Source: Cryptomeria japonica
Taxonomy: Eukaryota; Streptophyta; Pinopsida; Cupressales; Cupressaceae
Assembly (NCBI RefSeq): GCF_030272615.1
Contig: NC_081414.1
Coordinates: 3,473,501-3,537,500, forward strand
Direction: 5' to 3'
Length of the DNA: 64,000 nucleotides
How positions within the stretch are numbered: the stretch's first letter is position 1; every line of letters begins with the position of its first letter. Under the pieces are notes generated by a model, which had not been told where the DNA came from, ran no database searches, and worked only from the letters and a program-made list of their open reading frames with translations. This document shows, piece by piece, positions 46,169 through 58,980 of the stretch. A program made the translations under genes and the position numbers.

Positions 46169-47162
46169 GGGTGAACTCACAAAGTTGGTTCCCACTTTTT
46201 GGTACGTCTTGATTTTTGCTGAAATCATACATTTTTAAAAAAATATAATGATTTAATCTTTAAGAGGTCCCATTTTAAGTAATTAACTGAAGAGAGTTAA
46301 ATCAAAGACTCTTAGATCAAAACTTCTTGGATAGAACCTCTCTACTTCTAAATCACACTTGCAATGGAGTCTCCTTTGCATCTATTAAATGCTGGTAAAA
46401 AACCAATTTTACATTAGCTTTTGGGGGGTCAAATTAATTCATTTAAATTTTATTTTTTTTAAGTATTTAATCCTTATTATAAGATTTCCAAATAGTATAA
46501 CAATTAATATATTTAATTTCATTAATATATTTTTATTTTATTTCTTATGAATGTAGGTTTTTCACCGAACATGAACTTCTTTGTTCAATGCATTGGGAAA
46601 AATAGTAAACTAATTCAAAAAAAATTTGAAAAATATCTATGCACCAGGTATTGATGTTTTCTTTCTAACAAAAAAAAGAAAATTGAATTTTGATATATAT
46701 GTAGAACAAGTTATGTGTTCAAACGTACACCTATATCTAAATTATAATTAGTCGAACTTCACAACTTAATAAAATGAAAAATATTCAACATATCACTATC
46801 AAACCAATTGCATGCTCTGGGTATTGATGTTACAAACCAAAATTCAAAAGAATTAAGTTTTTATCATTTATAGAAAAAAAATTATGCGTTTCGGGATACA
46901 CATCACTCTTAAATAATGTTGTTTGCTGTAAAAAACTACGTTTTGAGGGAGATGGAAAAATCAATAAAATTTTATTCAAACAAATTTGAAAAAAATATAT
47001 TTAGAATCTACAAACAAGATGTTAAAAATCACTAGTTTATATCATCTTCAAATTCTTAATGGTTTAAAAGTTATAGGTGTCGGAAAGTGAAGGTTTTTTT
47101 CAAAATATTCATATAAGTGTCAAAGTTGGTCAAAAAGTGGGAACCAGTATTGTGAGTTCACC
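46169..47162. mobile_element. TIR transposon inserted in the element 2 protease
   Basis: About 994 bp with terminal inverted repeats of roughly 31 bp. The left end begins GGGTGAACTCACAA and contains TGGTTCCCACTTTTTG; the right end is its inverted match with a few changes. CATGG flanks both sides (46164-46168 and 47163-47167). Removing the insert and one CATGG rejoins the protease frame (PWLHAM to QAVPTTYHQ), matching element 1. The interior is AT-rich without a transposase, so it is non-autonomous. The superfamily is not assigned. Confidence 0.85.
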
Positions 47163-47760
47163 CATGGCATGTAGCCAAGGTTTTCCTAACAATAAACTAT
47201 ATTGCAGAGGAAGGTCCAGAACTTGGCAAATGATGTGTTTCACCACAGGGCCCACTCGGATTGGTAGCACAACAGCTCCTTTCAATGAACGCTCTACATC
47301 ATCATATGCTTTGATTGTGATCTTATTGCGGGGATCTGCTGATTCAATTGCATATCCCAATGTTGTGACTAATAGTAGAGTACAGATATTTAGGCTTGCC
47401 CCATTATCGATCAAGACTCGCTTGATCCTATGTTGGTTCATAAACCCTTCAATGTGGACTGAGGCGTTGTGAGGTTGCTGGAAGGATGAGTTATCACTTT
47501 CAAAGAAAGTGAGACAAGGTGATGACCTTAGGTTTCCAACCATGGCTTGGAACTGATCTATATTTAGGTTCCCAGGGACTGATGCCTCTTGGAGAGCTTG
47601 ATCTAAGATTGTTTTATGGGATGGAGATAGGCGCAATAGCTCTAAGATAGATATTAGTGCGGGTGTTTTGTCTAATTGTTCTATAAGGTTATACTGCTTT
47701 GGGATAGATGGGGTGCCTTGTGGAGCTGCTTTTATGGTAATCTTGTTGCGATGTGTGACA
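47163..47760 (-). pseudogene. protease N-terminal part of element 2
   Basis: Minus-strand frame with SILELLRLSPSHKTILDQAL, then VLIDNGASLNIC (the active-site Asp block, D-N-G) near 47425-47401 and IRVGPVVKHIICQVLDLPL, ending in KPWLHAM at the TIR insertion. It corresponds residue by residue to the element 1 protease. Confidence 0.88.
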
Positions 47761-49460
47761 ACATTGCAAGTGGAGTTGCGATTTTTTATGGTTATAGTTG
47801 CAATCTATTCACTCGCATCATATAGGTGATTCACAGTGTAATTATATGCGGCTTGCGTATAATCAGTAGTATCTTTGTTTCTCCTTGAAGTGGAAGGATC
47901 CCTTTGATCTTGTGATGGAAGTGGATTTTTAAACATGAGATGATCAATGTTTGTTGTCTTTGGGTCATGTCCTTCAATTTCAATTTCAACTCGGTCAATA
48001 AGATGTTGAATAAGATTCAATATGTGACAATTGCTTGTCTTATGCCCTTTCCCTTGATGGAAATCGCAATGTTCAATATCCCTCCACCATGAAGGCTTGA
48101 CTTGAGGTTCATAATTTGATGTTTTGGGTAAGGTAACCAGATTTTGAGAAACCAACTGATGTAATATTGTTTCGATGGGTTCCCCTAAGGGAGTGTATGT
48201 TCGTTTTGGTTTAAAGTTTTGTTGACATTGTCTGGGTTCCTCTTGAGATGTGTTGCATCCTTGATTTGGAGGAGCAACTGTGTTATTCTTGGGTTGGGGG
48301 TTATGTCATGCAAATCGAACCACAGGTTGTGCACTTTTGATAGTTTTTGCATCCACAACCCCGTCGTTGACGTCATTTTTGTTTTTGTTCCAGAAGTTAG
48401 GCTTGTCACTATTGAAGCGTGGGCGAGGGCCATCCTTTGGTTCATTATATATTTTGATAAGCCCTTTTTTGATGAGAGCCCGCTCACATTTTAAGCCTTT
48501 TGTGATCATGTCATTGAAAGAGTTTGTGTCTCTTACGTCTAGGTGAAATTCCATTTCGTCATTTAAGTTGGAAATAAATATTTCCACTAGTTCTTGTTCA
48601 GGTAACTGAAGAGAATGTCTGCTAGACATTTGACGCCATCGTTGCAGAAAGACTGAAAATAGCTCACCTGGTTTTTGTTTAGTGTTACATAGATCAGCCA
48701 TTGTGATATCATGTTCAATGTTGTGTGAATAATGTGCCAAGATTTTCTAGATGAGTTCTTCAAATGTCCTAATGCCACCTGGTAATCGGGAAAACCATGA
48801 TGTGGTTGTTCCTCCCAAGCTTTGGGGAAAAAGTCGCATTAGGTAAGTATCCTCATATGCTACTTTGAGGCAAGCTGAATGGAATTCTCTAACATGATCA
48901 CGAGGATCTCCTTTTCCTCTATACTTTTCAAACTTGGGTGTTTCAAACCCTTGCGGAAAAGGTGGCATATGAAGATTATTATCAAAGGGATAGGGACAAA
49001 TGTCATTGAGTGAAAATTGATTGGTTTTTACACCACTATGAAGTTGTTGGGCGAGATTTTTGACTTGTTGCCGCAACATGTCTATTTCATTTGGAGGAAG
49101 AGGAGGTGGGGGATTACCTTGATGAAGGTTGTATCTGATATGTTCTCGACCTCTTTCATCCTCATTACGACTTTGGCATTCTGATGCTTGTCTTAGTTGT
49201 GCAACATCAAAGTCAGAGAGTAGTTTAGCCCACTCGTGAGCAAATCTTAAAAAATGAGCATCAACATTGCTCCTAAGTATTTCGTCAAAAAGTCTATTAA
49301 AGAGAGGGTTGTGTTCTGCCCTTTCTATTGCTACAAGAGTAGGAGTACTTGGATTTTCATCATTTGTGTTTCCTCCAAGGGCTTCTTGGAATTCATTAAG
49401 ATTTTTCTCCTCTTCCTCTTCAATTTCTTGTTGTCTAAACCTGGATCTAGTATGAGCCAT
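47761..49460 (-). pseudogene. gag of element 2
   Basis: The ATG at 49460 starts MAHTRSRFRQQ with a glutamate-rich stretch. It continues through FSLNDICPYPFDNNLHM, PKFEKYRGKGDPRDHV, MRLFPQSLGG and WFSRLPGGIRTFEEL (gag core). The zinc-binding CDFHQGKGHKTSNC lies at about 48077-48026. Stops at 48747, 48306 and 47805 interrupt an otherwise continuous frame. The open frame extends upstream to 49565, but MAHTRSRF is preferred because the preceding residues look like leader. Confidence 0.88.
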
Positions 49461-49894
49461 TTTGTTTACAAGTTTTTGTTGAAGTTGGATGAAAATGATG
49501 ATGAGTTGTTGATGGAATGAAAGATTGATGTTTGGTGAAGTGCTTTGCATATAGATCCTTAGCACTAAAGGTAGATGTTACCAAAGTTCTTTCTTGAATT
49601 GCTTGTTGTGTTGGATTCACAAAGTTTGATGTGATAAGGTTTAGAGAGATCTGAGATGTGTTACAGATTCAACTACCTAATAATGAGAGGATTCACTCAT
49701 AGACTAGTTTTAACCTACGTAGAAATGTCTCTTAGGATGAGTTTATCTTAGATGTAGAGACACTCTAAAAGTGATGTATTTGTGTTTGATTCAAGCAAAA
49801 TCAAAATAGAACCTGGGACAAAAACCTCTTGATGTTTTGAGAGTTGGAATGCATTTGATGATATATGAATGTGATAATGGATGAAATATGAACT

Positions 49895-50242
49895 TCAATA
49901 AAAGCTTTGTGTTACATAAGGGACATATTCTTCTTCGCTATATGTGATGCAAATGTCGGGAAAGAAATCAGGATTGATTTTGCCTCCTTTATTCTTGTGA
50001 TAACTCAAAGCTCGATATTTCATAAAAGCTTTGCGGTTCAATGACTTTGGATCAAATTCATTTGATTTCCCTTGAAGATAAAGACGCATGTGACGTAAGA
50101 AGGCTCTATGAGAGACAAATATTTGTCTATTAAGATAGAATAATTTCCTCCTTTTGATTAAAGCCTTTGAGCTCAATGGTCTTCTCTTCAAGTTGATGTG
50201 TTGATGAAGATTCTTCTTTCTCAAGATGTGAAGAATGGTCAT
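49895..50242 (-). CDS. hypothetical basic ORF upstream of element 2 gag
   Basis: 115 codons on the minus strand, ending about 430 bp before the gag start. It is lysine/arginine- and histidine-rich at the N-terminus and ends with PDFFPDICITYSEEEYVPYV. No family is recognised. Ogre-like elements carry an extra ORF before gag, so this could be one. It could equally be chance in leader sequence. Confidence 0.3.
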   Translation of the reverse strand: MTILHILRKKNLHQHINLKRRPLSSKALIKRRKLFYLNRQIFVSHRAFLRHMRLYLQGKSNEFDPKSLNRKAFMKYRALSYHKNKGGKINPDFFPDICITYSEEEYVPYVTQSFY

Positions 50243-50440
50243 ATAGTTTGATACTTTTTGTTATTGCTCTTTGTTTTTGATCTTTTGTTTTTGAAAATGT
50301 TTGTGTTGGATGAATACTTTGTTTTTGGTTTTTGGATTTTATGATGTTTCTTTGACAAGAAAACAAAGCAAGCACACAAACATAAGAATGTTGCCTCAAA
50401 AGGCACAAGTAAGTATGGGTCTAGATCAACCCAATCTTTT

Positions 50441-51078
50441 GAACTTTTTATGACCCTTTCCTTCAAATGTATTTTAGGTACATTCATACTCATGATGGGA
50501 TTTCTTTACCACCTCTTGGTTCCATTTCTTTGTCAATCCTCATAGGACCCAAGACTGTGGATACTACATTTGTTGTGATTTTCAGGTTTGATTTATTTAG
50601 GGTGAAGCTACATATTCCTTGGTTGGTTTTTGTGAATGCGATCGCTTAGTTGTCAACAAGTCGCTAGAGTTTTTTTATGAGGGCACCATGCATACTATCT
50701 AAGATATTGAATACAAGCCATTGGTGTCATGCATGCCTACCTTGGGAGGGCCCATGTTGCCTCGTGGCAACTTGTTATTTAGGGCTTATTTTAGATACAA
50801 GATTGGGGGCCTTACACCTTTTGTCCTTCTTTTGTAGTTCCTTTTACTCAATCTACTCTTGTGTTGTAGCGTGCTCAATCCTTTGTGCCTTCTTCAGGGG
50901 CTAAGGACAAGCATGCTCCCCCAAGTAAACCCCCTCATTCTTCTAAGACTTCACAACCTCCTATGGTTCCTCTTGTTCCTCCATCTATGTCTGACACAAA
51001 AAGGAGAAATGCACCCATGTTTCCCAAGTCTAAATCACAAGTCTTCCATCGTCATGTTCTTCCTATAGTACCTCATCC
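50441..51078 (+). pseudogene. gypsy protease-region remnant, part 1
   Basis: Plus-strand frames read PLGSISLSILIGPKTVDTTFVVI, FRVKLHIPWL and, after a stop and shift, VNKSLEFFYEGTMHTI. This resembles the retropepsin C-terminal half of plant Ty3/gypsy elements (compare PWIHEMN...YHQCLKFPYNG in element 1). A proline/serine-rich stretch (about 50885-51078) follows. It is heavily degraded, and the rest continues beyond the solo LTR at 51079. Confidence 0.6.
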
Positions 51079-52141
51079 TGTTAGGTCCTGGAGACAATTG
51101 AGAGGGGGGGAGTGAATCACTTGTCAAATAAATTCAAAACCAAAAACAACTTAACCAACCTTAATGCTTAATACCGATAAATCAGACTTTATGTCGGTAG
51201 ACAGTTTATTAGTTAATTACAGTACCGATAATGATTAATGCATGAAACAGAAAGACAATAACATCCACTACACATAACACCAATATGTGTACGTGGAAAC
51301 CCTGTAAGGGGAAAAACCACGGTGGGAAACCTTACCCACAATCAGATGATACTACTACAGATAGTATGTGTATACAAATGGGGTCTGCACATGCAGAAAG
51401 GTCAAGCACCTAGAGCTCACTGCTCAAACACAAATAGGAGTCACACTAACTACAATTGGATGATTAAATCCAATAATAATGTATTGCTCAAAATAGCATC
51501 TTCATATGCTGGATTCAGTACCAGTTCAGTTCTGATATGCCTTCACAAAAACCTTGCTTCACGTTAAATGATGTCTGTGTGTATAGCTCTGCTTATTCTC
51601 ACATATACCTTCTTATAATTTTGTTTCCCAATCTCCTATCGATCTTACAAATAAGATCTTATATATATATATCATAACCTAAGACCAATTTTAGAAGGTC
51701 GACTCTAAAAGATATTACAATAAAATCAATTTACAAGTAAATCAATAACTGATGCAATATCCGGTTCAACAAGTCGGCTTAATGCATTTACAATAACAAC
51801 AAAATCATCTCCAAAGTGTGTCGTGCTGATGTGGAATAGATAAGCCTGTCGGTGCTTAATCTGGGCCTATTTGTCGGTAACAACAAATATGCAAACACGA
51901 ATATACCAATGAACATATCTCCAAGATAAAGTGTCCAAATGATGTCTTCGACATAACCAGATGTTTTCCATGTCATTCCAAGTGCCGGTGAATAATATAT
52001 CCTATCAGTGTACCAGATACCGATGACAGTGCATAAAGTTATTTGCTTGCCGGTGAACATAACCATTTCTCCAAAGTGCCAGAGTTGATAAGTGTTGATA
52101 GGTGTTGACATCAATGACAAAACCATACCAAAATACCAACA
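51079..52141 (+). mobile_element. solo LTR, family C, with TSD CATCC
   Basis: 1,063 bp, TGTTAGGTCCTGG...ATACCAACA, flanked by CATCC at 51074-51078 and 52142-52146. It contains a GAGAGGGGGGGAGTGAATCA block just inside, an AAAAACCACGGTGGGAAACC block and a final GACATCAATGACAA block shared with the copy at 62685. It splits the gypsy remnant around it. Confidence 0.9.
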
Positions 52142-52146
52142 CATCC

Positions 52147-52690
52147 TACTTTGTATGGCAAGGGAAAACATTCTTCTAAGGCTAGTCCTTTATGTGTATC
52201 TCTTGTGTCTTGATCCTTGAGGGCTCCTCTTGTTCCTTCTCTTGCTCCTCAGGCAGAAAAGGGAGAGGTGCTCATGGTTGAGGCCAAGGTGTCTACACTC
52301 GTAGCACCTCTTGATCCACCTATGGATCCCATCCTCTCATTAGTAACAATTGTGAATATAACTCATTCGGTAGAGTAGGATGCTCCAAAGCTTGTTTAGA
52401 TCTCTGTTCTTGATCCTTATCTCTATCAGAACCAACTTGCATGTGAGCATAAGCGTCATCGATGCTCGATGGCCCATTAATGTGAAACCTCATAGAAGAT
52501 CAAAGATGAACCTCCTACTTCTACTCCTAAGTATATGTTTGTCTTTATATTTGTTGTTTTCATCTTGTTTTAGGTTTCTGCGGATGATCCTGATGAACCT
52601 CACCCCAAAAGGGTGTAGGTATGAAGTGGCTAAAATAGTTATAAGATGCTTAAATTTTTTGTCCCAATATCATTGGAATTATGGTACTTA
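52147..52690 (+). pseudogene. gypsy remnant, part 2
   Basis: Resumes the low-complexity proline/serine/threonine-rich linker directly after the CATCC duplication, with repeated stops. It has no recognisable domain of its own; the assignment depends on continuity with 50441-51078. Confidence 0.45.
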
Positions 52691-53942
52691 GTAACCCAAA
52701 AAGTTGAGACCTTCTACAGACCACATTAATCAAAAGAAACATTCCCAAAATTTGCATGTCTATAGCAGCTCATTAAAAGTAACATTACTTCAAAGTATGA
52801 AATTATCAAAGTGAATAGTAGAAGAATCATACTGTGGTTGTAACACCATGTTACTTATTTCAACCGAATGTTTTCATCTAGTAGGAACCCATCTTATACT
52901 AGTTGCAAACATCTTAATAATAGCAATAGGTTGAAAACTCCTCCACCATGTGATTGAAAGCTCATCTATAGCTCCAAGGAAAGTGTGTGTAATTTTGGAA
53001 ATATTAAGGGCACTAGATCTAACATCTTGAACCATACTCAAAGTGGCCCTTATATTGAACCATAATCACTACTCTTCCATATTATATTGAATTGATGATT
53101 CTTAATCAAATACTATCTTACAATTGTTTTTTTTTAACACATTCAAGTTATACATAACAATATTTTGATCAAGCATCTCAACTTTTGGTCTAGGATGTGA
53201 TTGTCACCTAATGGTATTTCAACCACATAACCATTGCAACTCTTGGACCCATGATATGGAAGTCTTTACATATCTCTTGTTCTCCCAAAACAATGATCAA
53301 ATTCCTTGCCTTTGTGATGCTACAAGTTTGTAGTATGAGTCTTCCAACTTGCTTGTATCTTGATATCCAAAACACCTTAAAATATTTTGTCACAAAATCT
53401 TGAATATCAAAATGATCCCCATTTTTCTTACCATGATCTAGCATCAAACACCTCGAGTTGATTGTCTTTGTTTGGTTCTCACCAATATTTTTATCTTCTA
53501 ATGTGGTATTTGGATCCCATGAATGATCTAGAAGCTGCGAAAATTAACCCTTCATAATGCAGCTAGAATTGTTAGTTTAGGTTTCTATTTCCTTATGTTA
53601 AACAATATTTTATTTTCTTACACATGTAATTAAATATTGCTTAGGTTATATAAGACATGGTTAATATGACAAAATGTGGCATAATTCATCAATTACATGT
53701 GTCGCTATCACCCACCTTTGGGTAGTTGAGTCTCATACTCTCTTTTGGATTTATTTGCTACCTTTGATAACCATTTTTTGTCTTTACTTGAGACTAGGTA
53801 TAACCATGTGGTCTGACATTTACCAAGTAGGTAATGCTCCTACTATTTTGGGTAGTTGAGAGTTATTAATCCTCTTGAAATTATTTTTTACCTTATTTTG
53901 CTAAATAAACAACACTCACCTCTCCTTTGGATGGTTCGCTAG
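52691..53942. other. unassigned region with minus-strand coding-like frame
   Basis: A minus-strand open frame at 53447-53208 (DHGKKNGDHFDIQDFV...VMWLKYH), extended on both sides with stops, looks like decayed protein, but no family is recognised. The rest is AT-rich without features. Confidence 0.35.
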
Positions 53943-54480
53943 TGTTGAATATATGTTGTCATTGATGTCAAAGGTGAAGGAACGTAAATGGACTACTGAG
54001 AAAGGGGGGGGGGGGGGTGAATCAGTGGTAATACAAAAATGAACTTTCTAAATGATCTAAGCTTTAATACCATAAATCAGGAAACTATGAGCAAAGATAT
54101 TAAACATAATTGCACACACACACACACATAAGGAAAACTCATAACACAATATCTATGAGGAAAAACTATGGTGGGGAAAAACCTCGGTGAGAAATGCTGC
54201 TAGAGACTATTTCTATAATCCATCCTTACAATGAAAATATTTGATTATACATTAATGAGCACCAACCCCCTATCTGAGCACCCACCCAGACGATTATAAT
54301 ATTTATGGGCACCAACCCCCTATTGGAGCACCCCACTCAGATGATTACAATATTTATGGGCACCAACCCAAAGGAGCACCAACCCCCTATCTGAGCACCC
54401 ACTCAGATGATTACAAGAAATAAATATTCAATTACAAGTATGCACCTTGTTACAAATGAAGTTTTTTAACTCACAATTTA
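53943..54480 (+). mobile_element. family C LTR start (partial) with poly-G run
   Basis: Begins TGTTGAATATATGTTGTCAT, then ACTGAGAAA, a 16-G run (about 54004-54019) and TGAATCAGTGG, followed by AAAACCTCGGTGAGAAA. This is the same order of blocks as the family C solo LTRs at 51079 and 62685. Its 3' end was not located and no TSD was confirmed. Confidence 0.6.
54257..54425 (+). repeat. 52-bp tandem repeat, three units
   Basis: GAGCACCAACCCCCTAT plus CTGAGCACCCACTCAGATGA plus TTACAATATTTATGG recurs three times with small changes inside the family C-like sequence. Confidence 0.9.
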
Positions 54481-56072
54481 TTTTTTGCACTTGAGATTAA
54501 CTTGATTATTTTCCACTCACAAAATTTGTTCTCTTCTCCCTGGTCTCTATTATTAATCTCTATCCTCTGTTTTTTTCTCTCTTCTTATATCTGCATACAA
54601 CTCTCTGATATCTGCTTGGTTCAGCCATTTTCCTCTGCCCCACTCTACGACTAAGCTTCTATGTTATTTGCCTCTGCACTCTATTCTCTAATCTTCGGTC
54701 TCTACTCTTCGCATCAACTCTCTTTTCACACTTACTTAGGTCTCTTCTCTCTTCTCACACTCATACTGGTCTCTACTCTCAACTATCTATCTTCATTGTA
54801 CACACTGCTCTCTTTCAACACTTCACCACTCACTTTTTCATGCACACTACTGAAATAGCTTCTTTGTGGCCCTCTAATTTTTCTTTGTTTTGTAACCTCT
54901 CTTTTTGTAGAGTTTTTTTCTTGCATGCTTGCAACTCTCATCTATTCACACTACTACACAACTCACCTTAACTCACTTCATTTTATGGTCATCTCGCACA
55001 CCTAGGGTTTTCCCTCCAAAAAGATAATTCAAAAAGTCTTCTCGACCACCTAAGAGATCTATCTTGACAACTTTTCAATCTAGCAACAACCCACAATAAA
55101 TGTTGCCTTTCTTCTTCTTTCAACGACCTCTATATTCCTTCAACTACCTTCTATCTTGATCCTTTAATAAATCTACCCTAATGTTGATTGGCCTCCATCA
55201 TTAATTGCATCTTCTTCCATTTTTGGATCGACCTTTGAGTTTTGATTACTACATGTAGTAATCTTCACCTGCTCTATGTCTTGATGTCTTGTCGACTAGA
55301 GATTTCTAATCTTCTCATAGTAGTAACATCTTGTCTACTAGAAATCTTTTGATCTTCTTGAGCCAATCAATTGATTATTTACGTGTTCTTTATGCAGAAA
55401 ATTTAATGCAACCACCTTCCTTAATTGTTCCTTGCTTCAACAATCAGATTTGATCAATAGGATGCGCCCATTCACAGTCAACAACATTTCATTTGTCTTG
55501 TATACTTCATGTCCTCAACATCTCCCTTTATGCCATCAAGTCAAACTCGGTCAACTTTCCATGTGGGCCACTTCTGTGTGGGCATTTGGTGAAATACCCA
55601 TCGTGTAACATCACAAAATATACTTGCGGGATCGTGAGGTTGCACAACTTCTTACATTTCATTATCCCGCGAGATCATCTTTCATCTGTCTTCTTGACTG
55701 TGGGCTGGCGAGACACCTATTTCCTCACTAGCAATTTGAATTTCCTTATTGGACAGAGGAATTGGATTTGCTTTGTCTGAGCTACATCTTTGACTTCACC
55801 TTTGTCATCAAGTCACACTTGTTTCTTCCTTACCACACAAGTTTCCAACTATGGGATTGCTTCCCTCGGAGCGTCAAGCTATCAGGCACCTCAAGAAACA
55901 TGGAACAACAAAACATGTGTGCATAAAAGTCCAAAAAGTGCGATCGACCGATATGGGGCTTGTGAGGACCCCTTTAACATGTGACTATCAGAGATTGGGT
56001 GGAACAAGACTCTTTGACTACAAAAACTAGTGGCTACATTTCTATCGGAGAGCGATTAATCGATAAAGCAAG
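54481..56072 (+). other. pyrimidine-rich and unassigned sequence before the chromovirus
   Basis: 54,500-54,800 is strongly C/T-rich with recurring CTCTTCTC and GGTCTCTACTCT phrases. The rest has short open frames without motifs. No gene recognised. Confidence 0.4.
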
Positions 56073-57024
<952 letters not shown>

Positions 57025-57029
57025 TCGGT

Positions 57030-57040
57030 TGGTATCGGAG
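57030..57040 (+). promoter_or_regulatory. primer-binding site of chromovirus
   Basis: TGGTATCGGAG five bases after the 5' LTR end. It differs by one base from the initiator-Met tRNA-type site (TGGTATCAGAG) common in plant elements. Confidence 0.8.
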
Positions 57041-57118
57041 TGAAGGTTCGTCCTGTTGAGTTTTGTTGTAAGGTGGGAGAGTGTGGATCCGATCTGCAGC
57101 TGTAGAGGACTTGCTCCT

Positions 57119-58257
57119 ATGGCACAAAGAGGTAATGTGAGAGGTAGGTGGAAACCAGAGAGATGTTGATCCGACGATGATGGACATGTTGAGGCAGATT
57201 GTGGCTCATTTGGATGTTGTTGAGACCACATGGAGAAGAGGTTGACATATTGAGAATGTAAGTGATGAAGAAGAACAAAATGTTGAACCAGAAAATGGAG
57301 GTCAATCGGAGTTGGCACAAGATGATGAAAGATTGATTAGAGCTTTGACAAATGTGAACAGTAAACCACACTTTAACCCACCGGAGTATAGTGGTAATTT
57401 GGATTCAGATGAGTTGATAGATTGGATTACCGAGATGGAAAAATACTTTGATTTCGAGGGTACTGGTGAAGAGAAGAAGGTGAAATTTGCTTGCACAAAG
57501 TTGAAGGGACATGTTTCCTTGTGGTGGGAACATTTGCAAACTGATAGATAGAGGAAAGGAAAGGACAAAATTAAATCTTGGGATCAGATGGTGAGCAAGT
57601 TGAAGGCAAAGTTTTTGTCAGCGGATTATCAAGTCAATTTATTCTGGAGATTGCAAAATCTGAAGCAGAAAGAATCTAGTGTGAAGGACTCTACCGAGGA
57701 GTTCTACAAGTTGAATATCATATCTAGACGTGTTGAAGATGAAGTTGAGAAGATTGCGAGGTATGCTAATGGTTTAAGAATTTATAAAAGATGAGATTAG
57801 TATGGTGAAATTACAGAGTGTGGAAGAAGCTTATCAGTATGCCCTAAAAGCTTAAGAAAGATTGAATAAGAGACATGAGCAGAGACAAAGAGGAAGAGGC
57901 GAAAGATTTCAGAGAGGTAGATCCTTTACCAAAGGTGGTAGATCCTTTTCAAAACTGAATAAAGGCAATGCAAAAGATAAAAGTGATAAAAATTCAAACC
58001 GGAGGAATGAAGGAAATTACTACCAAAATGGTGGACAAGGTGCTTACCGGAATGGGGGTTTTAAGAGAGATGACAAGAGAAGGTTTACTGGAACCTGTTT
58101 CAAGTGTGGTGAAGAAGGGCACCGAGTTTTTGAATGCAGACAAAGGAATAAGAAGACTGAGAATGGTGGACGAACCACTTTTGCAAAAGAAGAACCTACT
58201 GGATCGTTGAACAAACTGGAAGATGGTGAAGCTTTGATGATAAGAAGATCCCTATGA
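57119..58257 (+). pseudogene. gag of chromovirus
   Basis: The ATG at 57119 (MAQRGNVRGRW) leads after a shift into RQIVAHLDVVE, then FNPPEYSGNLDSDELIDWITEMEKYF, VKFACTKLKGHVSLWWEHL and FYKLN, the retrotransposon gag core. An arginine/glycine-rich stretch (about 57880-58080) precedes the CCHC knuckle CFKCGEEGHRVFEC (58096-58137). Stops at 57549 and 57855, and a shift near 57790, disrupt it. Confidence 0.88.
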
Positions 58258-58980
58258 CAGAATGAGATAGATGGGGAACCGTTGCAAAGGAAGAATTTGT
58301 TCCAGGCAAGATGTAAGGTGGAAGGTAAGTGTTGTAAGGTTATTATTGATAGTGGCAGATTAGGTAGTTTGGCCTCGGAGGAGATGGTGAATAAGCTGAA
58401 GTTGCAGAGGTTGAAACACCCTAAACCCTACCAGATAGCATGGATTTAGGATGATCATAAGATCTTGGTAAGTGAGCAATGTTTGGTTAAATTGAAGATA
58501 GGAGAATACTATGATGAAGTTCTGTGTGATATTATGCCTATGGATGTTTGCCATGTTTTGTTGGGAAGGCCCTAGCAGTATGATAGACAAGCTATGCATG
58601 ATGTGAGAAGGAATATCTATACTATTGTTGCAAATGGGAGGAAGCAAACTTTGTTGCCTCTGGAGGAACCCCTAAGAAGTGAGATATGCACGAGTGTCAG
58701 AATCTATCTAGTCGATGGGAGAAATTTTCTGGATGGGTTGAAGAGTGAAATTGTGTGTTATGCATTGATACCTAAGGAACCTGATTTGAAACCAAAGGAA
58801 GAACAACCAAAGGAGATAAAAGAGTTGCTGATAGAGTATGAAGACATCATTTTGGATAATGTACCTGATGGATTACCCCCTATGAGAAGCATAAGTAATT
58901 GCATGGATTTGATTCCCGGAGCTAGTCTACCTAATAAGGCAGCATATCAGATGACATCGATAGAGAATTAAGAGTTGAAT
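58258..58980 (+). pseudogene. protease region of chromovirus
   Basis: Reads FQARCKVEGKCCKVIIDSGRLGSLAS, with a D-S-G active site (IIDSG), and LCDIMPMDVCHVLLGRP. Next come NIYTIVANGRKQTLLPL and a linker to EYEDIILDNVPDGLPPMR, the usual lead into RT. Stops near 58257, 58449 and 58574. Confidence 0.85.

Larger units (their letters stand above)
41137..50440 (-). mobile_element. Ty3/gypsy Tat-like retrotransposon (element 2), coding part
   Basis: Older minus-strand relative of element 1, with the same order of gag, protease, G-patch, RT, RNase H, second RNase H and integrase, read from about 49,460 down to 41,150. Element 1 is inserted 14 bp beyond its integrase stop, and the rest continues before 23,193. 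Its protease is split by a TIR element. Neither LTR was found; the right limit near 50,440 is where plus-strand gypsy remnants begin. Stops occur throughout. Confidence 0.85.

Noticed and set aside
51788-52171. 127-codon minus-strand frame
   Set aside because: Lies inside the family C solo LTR and crosses its boundary; no motif.
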